A stretch of 64,000 nucleotides of DNA, from positions 1 to 64,000 of the forward strand of contig DATMYR010000010.1 in assembly GCA_035560815.1 (NCBI GenBank), in the 5' to 3' direction. Shown piece after piece: positions 60,229 to 64,000 of the stretch. Under the pieces are notes generated by a model. It ran no database searches, was not told the DNA's origin, and saw only the letters and a list, made by a program, of their open reading frames with translations. Position 1 is the stretch's first letter. Each line of letters begins with the position of its first letter. The translations under genes and the position numbers were made by a program. The DNA comes from UBA5314 sp035560815 (GTDB taxonomy: Bacteria; Bacillota; Syntrophomonadia; Syntrophomonadales; Syntrophomonadaceae).

Positions 60229-61688
60229 TGGCGAAGATCGTTGTCGATCCCGTAACTAGAATAGAAGGCCACCTCAAACTCGAGGTTGAAGTCGAAGGCG
60301 GCGTAGTGGTAGATGCCTATACCGGCGGAACCCTATGGCGTGGCCTGGAACTGATCATGCAGGGCAGGGATCCTCGTGATGCTGAGCAGATCATGCAGAG
60401 AATCTGCGGCGTATGCCCTACAGCTCATGCTACGGCCGGAATTATGGCCCTGGACGATGCTTTCGGCATTGAGCCACCACCGGCAGGCAGAATCATCAGA
60501 AACTTGATTCTGGGCACCAACTACCTGCAGTCTCACATTCTCCATTTCTTCCATCTGGCAGCACTGGACTATGTGAAGGGCCCTGATATTGCTCCGTTTA
60601 AGCCTCGCTATGAAGCTGACTACCGGCTGCCGGCCGATATCAATGCCCAGGCAGTAGATATTTACCTGGAAGCCTTGACTATCCGCCGCAAAGCCCAGGA
60701 AATGCTGGCTATCTGGGGCGGCAAGATGCCTCACGTCCAGGCTATCGTACCTGGCGGTGTATCCGAAACTCCGGATACCTCCAAGATCTATCAGTACCTG
60801 ACCAGCCTGGAAGAAATTAGCGACTTTATTGATAAGAAGTATGTTCCTACTGTAGTAGCTGTGGCTGGTGTTTACAAAGACTGGTACGACATCGGACGCG
60901 GCTGCCAGAATATGCTCGCTTATGGCGGCTTCCCCTTAGAAGAAGGCAAGGACTTTGTAGCCAAGAAGAAATTCTTCAACTCCGGTGTGTATATTCAGGG
61001 ACAATACGGCGCATTGAATCCGAAAGTTATTGCTGAAGAAGTTCAGTACAGCTGGTATAAAGATGACACCGGCGGAAAGACTCCGGATATTGCTGTCATA
61101 TCCCCTGATGTTAAGAAGAAAGACGCTTACAGCTTCTTGAAGGCTCCTCGTTACAATGGTGCAGTTATGGAAGTCGGACCTCTGGCCCGCCAGTGGATTA
61201 ACAAGACTAAGGAAGTTACTGATCTGAAGGATCAAGCTTTCTCAGTAATGGGCCGCCATTTTGCCCGGGCTATTGAGACTCAGCAGATGGCAAAAGCCTG
61301 TAAAGACTGGGCCATGGAATTGACAAAATACGTTGGTCAGCCGGTTTGCACTCCGCATACCCTGCCCAAGACGGAAGTTGTCGGAATGGGCCTGGCCGAA
61401 GCCTCCCGCGGCGCTCTGGGACACTGGCACCGGATCAGCAGCGGCGGCCGCACCAAGGTTTACAACGCTGTTGTGCCTACCACCTGGAACGCTTCACCGC
61501 GTACCGGCAGCGGTGCTGCCACTGTGCGTGGACCTATGGAACAAGCTATCATCGGCACCAAGGTTGCCGACCCGAATAACCCGGTGGAATTGGTGAGAAT
61601 CGTCAGGGCATATGACCCCTGTTTCGGATGCGCCATCCATCTCATGACACCGGACAAAAAGACTATCGCCCAGTTTGCTATTAACTAG
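60228..61688 (+). CDS. hyaB: [NiFe] hydrogenase large (catalytic) subunit
   Basis: 486 residues, ATG 60228 overlapping the small subunit stop. L1 'RICGVCPTAHA' (about 61) and L2 'DPCFGCAIH' (about 464) hold the four Cys that bind the Ni-Fe centre. A 15-residue tail after the last His ('LMTPDKKTIAQFAIN') is the peptide removed by the maturation protease once nickel is in. Shorter than proteobacterial HyaB (~570) and in the range of Clostridial/Desulfitobacterium-type group 1 enzymes. Confidence 0.95.
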   Translation: MAKIVVDPVTRIEGHLKLEVEVEGGVVVDAYTGGTLWRGLELIMQGRDPRDAEQIMQRICGVCPTAHATAGIMALDDAFGIEPPPAGRIIRNLILGTNYLQSHILHFFHLAALDYVKGPDIAPFKPRYEADYRLPADINAQAVDIYLEALTIRRKAQEMLAIWGGKMPHVQAIVPGGVSETPDTSKIYQYLTSLEEISDFIDKKYVPTVVAVAGVYKDWYDIGRGCQNMLAYGGFPLEEGKDFVAKKKFFNSGVYIQGQYGALNPKVIAEEVQYSWYKDDTGGKTPDIAVISPDVKKKDAYSFLKAPRYNGAVMEVGPLARQWINKTKEVTDLKDQAFSVMGRHFARAIETQQMAKACKDWAMELTKYVGQPVCTPHTLPKTEVVGMGLAEASRGALGHWHRISSGGRTKVYNAVVPTTWNASPRTGSGAATVRGPMEQAIIGTKVADPNNPVELVRIVRAYDPCFGCAIHLMTPDKKTIAQFAIN

Positions 61689-61699
61689 GGGGTGTGAAA

Positions 61700-62320
61700 A
61701 TGGTAAAAGTAATGGAGGACCGGCATTCCATATGGATCCGGATATTTCACTGGATCAATATGATTGCCATCACCATGTTAACCTTAACCGGCTTCTACAT
61801 TCACGCTCCCCAAGCCTTTAGGCTGTTCAGCAGTATGGATGTTGCCAGAACAATCCATTTTGCCATGGCTTATGTTCTGATTTTTGGAGTTGTGGGTAGA
61901 GTCTACTATGCTTGCTTCGACAGCGAGTGGAAGAATATCGTGTACAGCCCAGTGAAGGATACTCTGAAGTTACCCAGTATGCTTAAGTATTATGCTTTCC
62001 TAGCCGATGATCATCCGTTCTATGGAAAGTACAACCCCGGTCAAAAGGGGATGTACACGGGTGTCCTGGTCATGGCCATACTTCAGGTTATCACTGGATT
62101 TATTATGTATAAACCCGCTATGTTCCTTGGTTTGTCCGGCTGGTTTTTCGGATTCATGACCGTACGGATCATACACTATGCCATCACTTGGATCTTAGTA
62201 CTGTGCGTCCTATTCCATGTATACCTGGATATGGCTGAAGGACTGCCGATTCTAAAATCCATGTTTACCGGCAAGATCAATGCCGATTTCCATCATGGAT
62301 ACCATGAGGATGAGGCATAA
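61700..62320 (+). CDS. hyaC: Ni,Fe-hydrogenase cytochrome b subunit
   Basis: 206 residues, ATG 61700 after GGGGGTG. Four membrane helices: 'SIWIRIFHWINMIAITMLTLTGFYIHAP' (heme His), 'ARTIHFAMAYVLIFGVVGRVYYA', 'GVLVMAILQVITGFIMY', 'VRIIHYAITWILVLCVLFHVYL' (two further His). Accepts electrons from the small subunit and reduces menaquinone or another membrane carrier. Confidence 0.92.
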   Translation: MVKVMEDRHSIWIRIFHWINMIAITMLTLTGFYIHAPQAFRLFSSMDVARTIHFAMAYVLIFGVVGRVYYACFDSEWKNIVYSPVKDTLKLPSMLKYYAFLADDHPFYGKYNPGQKGMYTGVLVMAILQVITGFIMYKPAMFLGLSGWFFGFMTVRIIHYAITWILVLCVLFHVYLDMAEGLPILKSMFTGKINADFHHGYHEDEA

Positions 62321-62354
62321 TAGTTTATAATGCTAAAGGCTAGGAGGCCCGCAT

Positions 62355-62819
62355 GTGAAACGTATCATGGTAATGGGCGTAGGAAATTTGCTGCTACGGG
62401 ATGAGGGTGTCGGGGTTCATGTGATCCGCTTGCTGGAGACCATGAATCTTCCCCCGGAAATCGAACTGGTGGATGGAGGAACCCACACCTATGACCTCCT
62501 GGACTTCTTTAGTGAGGCTGATCTATGTTTTGTTATCGATGCCATGGAAGCCGGAGGAGAACCGGGGACCGTTTACCGGGCTCCTCTGGAGGAACTGGGA
62601 TTGGAACCCAAACGGGATCTCCAATCTCTCCATGACCTGCAATTTGCTGAAGCCATGGAAATGCTGCGCTTGATGGGGCATTCCCCCCAGGTCGTGGTAT
62701 ATGGAGTTCAACCACATACCATCGAGCTGGGGTTGGAATTGACTCCTGTGGTAGCCGAACAGGTTCCACGGGTTGCGGCCATGATTCAGGAGGAGATTAA
62801 CTCCTTGTTCAATAATTGA
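62355..62819 (+). CDS. hyaD: Hydrogenase maturation endopeptidase (HyaD/HupD-type)
   Basis: 154 residues, GTG 62355 with AGGAGG. 'MGVGNLLLRDEGVGVHVIRLLE' (about 7-28) with Asn and Glu of the nickel-probing site, 'VDGGTHTYDLLDFF' (about 39) with the conserved Asp, and 'GVQPHTIELGLELTP' (about 113) with the His. Cuts the C-terminal tail of the large subunit after nickel insertion. Same operon as hyaABC. Confidence 0.92.
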   Translation: MKRIMVMGVGNLLLRDEGVGVHVIRLLETMNLPPEIELVDGGTHTYDLLDFFSEADLCFVIDAMEAGGEPGTVYRAPLEELGLEPKRDLQSLHDLQFAEAMEMLRLMGHSPQVVVYGVQPHTIELGLELTPVVAEQVPRVAAMIQEEINSLFNN

Positions 62820-63042
62820 TCGGATTGTGTATCAGGTTGTATGAAAAATATTAATTAGGCATTGGTTTCCGTAGAATCATCATCCCTGATTGGGGGTGGG
62901 TTGCAGGCGAGTAATCGACTTCTGTGGCCCACCCTTTCAATTGCTCTGAAAGGAATTGTTTTTGGGTAGAAATAGGCCATAATATAGGATAATGGTCGCT
63001 GTGCAACCCAGTATCAGTCACCAAGTAGGATAAGGGGGCAAT

Positions 63043-64000
63043 ATGAGTATAAAAGCCTATGGCATCATCATAAAGGGTATTGTTCAGGGCGTAGGATTTC
63101 GCCCCCACGTTTATCGTCTGGCCATGGAGTTTAGCCTCAATGGCTGGGTGCTCAATTCCTCTTCCGGGGTGTTTATCGAGGTGGAAGGGGAGGAGGAAAA
63201 GCTGCAGGGTTTTATGGAAAAACTGCAGAAGGAACCTCCGCCTCTGGCTATGATTCGGAGCTTTGAACCCCGGCCTATTCCCAGCCCGGGATTTTCAGAG
63301 TTCTCTATCCGGCTGAGTGAAAGCCAGGATGAAAAAACGGTCATGATATCACCGGATATTGCCATTTGCACGGATTGTAAACGGGAAGTGCGGGATTCCA
63401 CCGACCGGCGTTTTGGCTATCCTTTCACCAATTGCACCAATTGCGGACCGCGTTTTACTATTATTAAGGACGTGCCCTATGACCGGGCTAAGACCACCAT
63501 GGCGCCCTTTCCCATGTGTCCGCAATGCCAGCATGAATATGAGGATCCGCTCCATCGGCGCTTCCATGCTCAACCGAACGCCTGCCCGGTCTGTGGCCCA
63601 TGGGTGACGATGACTGATCATCAAGGGGTGCAGATTCCGGATCGTCCGGTGGATCTGCTTAAAGCGGGTAGGATTCTGGCGGTAAAGGGGCTGGGTGGTT
63701 TTCATCTAGCTGTGGATGCCCGTAACCGAGAGGCGGTGGCCTTATTACGCCAGCGCAAACGCAGAGATGTAAAGCCTTTTGCGGTAATGGTGCGGGATGT
63801 TGAAACAGCCGATAATTATTGCTTGATTGGTGATGAGGACAGGCAGGTCTTGACATCACCCCAGGCGCCCATTGTGGTGATGACTGCGCGGGAAGACAAC
63901 GGTCTGCCGGCTGACATCATTCACCCGGGGCTGGATACGCTGGGGGTCATGCTGCCATATACACCATTACATTATTTGCTATTTGACCAGGATTTGCCCA
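63043..64000 (+). CDS. hypF: Carbamoyltransferase HypF, 5' part (cut by window end)
   Basis: 319 residues visible from ATG 63043 with AAGGGGG. N-terminal acylphosphatase domain (about 1-92; 'KGIVQGVGFRPHVYRLA'), then two Zn-finger-like motifs ('CTDCKREV...CTNCGPRF', 'CPQCQHEY...CPVCGP', about 107-186), then the start of the YrdC-like domain ('RILAVKGLGGFHLAVDA', 'LRQRKRRDVKPFAVMVRD', about 204-255). Makes the cyanide ligands of the Ni-Fe site from carbamoyl phosphate. It starts 223 bases after hyaD; that gap holds no gene. Confidence 0.95.
   Translation, partial: MSIKAYGIIIKGIVQGVGFRPHVYRLAMEFSLNGWVLNSSSGVFIEVEGEEEKLQGFMEKLQKEPPPLAMIRSFEPRPIPSPGFSEFSIRLSESQDEKTVMISPDIAICTDCKREVRDSTDRRFGYPFTNCTNCGPRFTIIKDVPYDRAKTTMAPFPMCPQCQHEYEDPLHRRFHAQPNACPVCGPWVTMTDHQGVQIPDRPVDLLKAGRILAVKGLGGFHLAVDARNREAVALLRQRKRRDVKPFAVMVRDVETADNYCLIGDEDRQVLTSPQAPIVVMTAREDNGLPADIIHPGLDTLGVMLPYTPLHYLLFDQDLP

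Overview
The window looks like the chromosome of an anaerobic, hydrogen-metabolising Firmicute (Clostridia-type). Supporting signs are strong AGGAGG ribosome sites, frequent GTG/TTG starts, a DUF1657-like small protein, and an exported [FeFe] hydrogenase beside a Tat-exported [NiFe] uptake hydrogenase. Genus cannot be read from the sequence alone. An RND pump with its adaptor but no outer-membrane factor in view leaves open whether the cell is diderm.

Layout. 1-2 kb: small membrane and small soluble proteins. 2.1-4.4 kb: a glycosyltransferase pair. 4.6-14.8 kb: an accessory stretch of single genes (methyltransferase, unknowns, a TIR/deoxyribosyltransferase-like protein, a trypsin-like protease, Nudix, AlkD-like, PlsC-like, SRPBCC) with a GC-rich Ldh-family gene flanked by ~62-bp direct repeats. 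15-25 kb: drug-efflux region (TetR + MFS, RND adaptor + pump, MarR + MFS) plus the 3' half of a tRNA-Ser whose T-loop is split by exactly four 54-bp tandem repeats. 25.6-29 kb: a tryptophanase/tyrosine phenol-lyase-like enzyme, DUF554, a decayed alpha/beta hydrolase and a GNAT gene inside direct repeats. 29-39 kb: mannose metabolism (a GT2-GH130 fusion of 1197 residues, a mannose-1-phosphate guanylyltransferase), MBL hydrolase, nitroreductase, polysaccharide deacetylase. 39-44 kb: TPR protein, FHA-FHA-ABC transporter, DUF2339.

44-64 kb is one functional region for nickel and hydrogen: DUF3842/FmdE/CooT-fusion; [FeFe] hydrogenase large and small subunits with cytochrome b; NikABCDE-type importer; CbiM/PDGLE/CbiQ/CbiO importer; HypA, HypB, [NiFe] small and large subunits, cytochrome b, maturation protease and HypF (cut by the window end). 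Nickel enters by two routes, is delivered by HypA/HypB and completes the [NiFe] enzyme; the [FeFe] enzyme needs none.

The main novelty candidate is a leader RNA element. All five transcription units in this region are preceded by a 5' leader carrying the string CCAYGAAGG, usually as the 5' arm of a hairpin with a small inner hairpin and a following U-rich run. I saw it nowhere else in the window. I infer a cis-acting, possibly nickel-responsive attenuator or riboswitch family. The last copy lies inside a ~370-nt highly structured RNA with its own promoter and terminator ahead of hypA.
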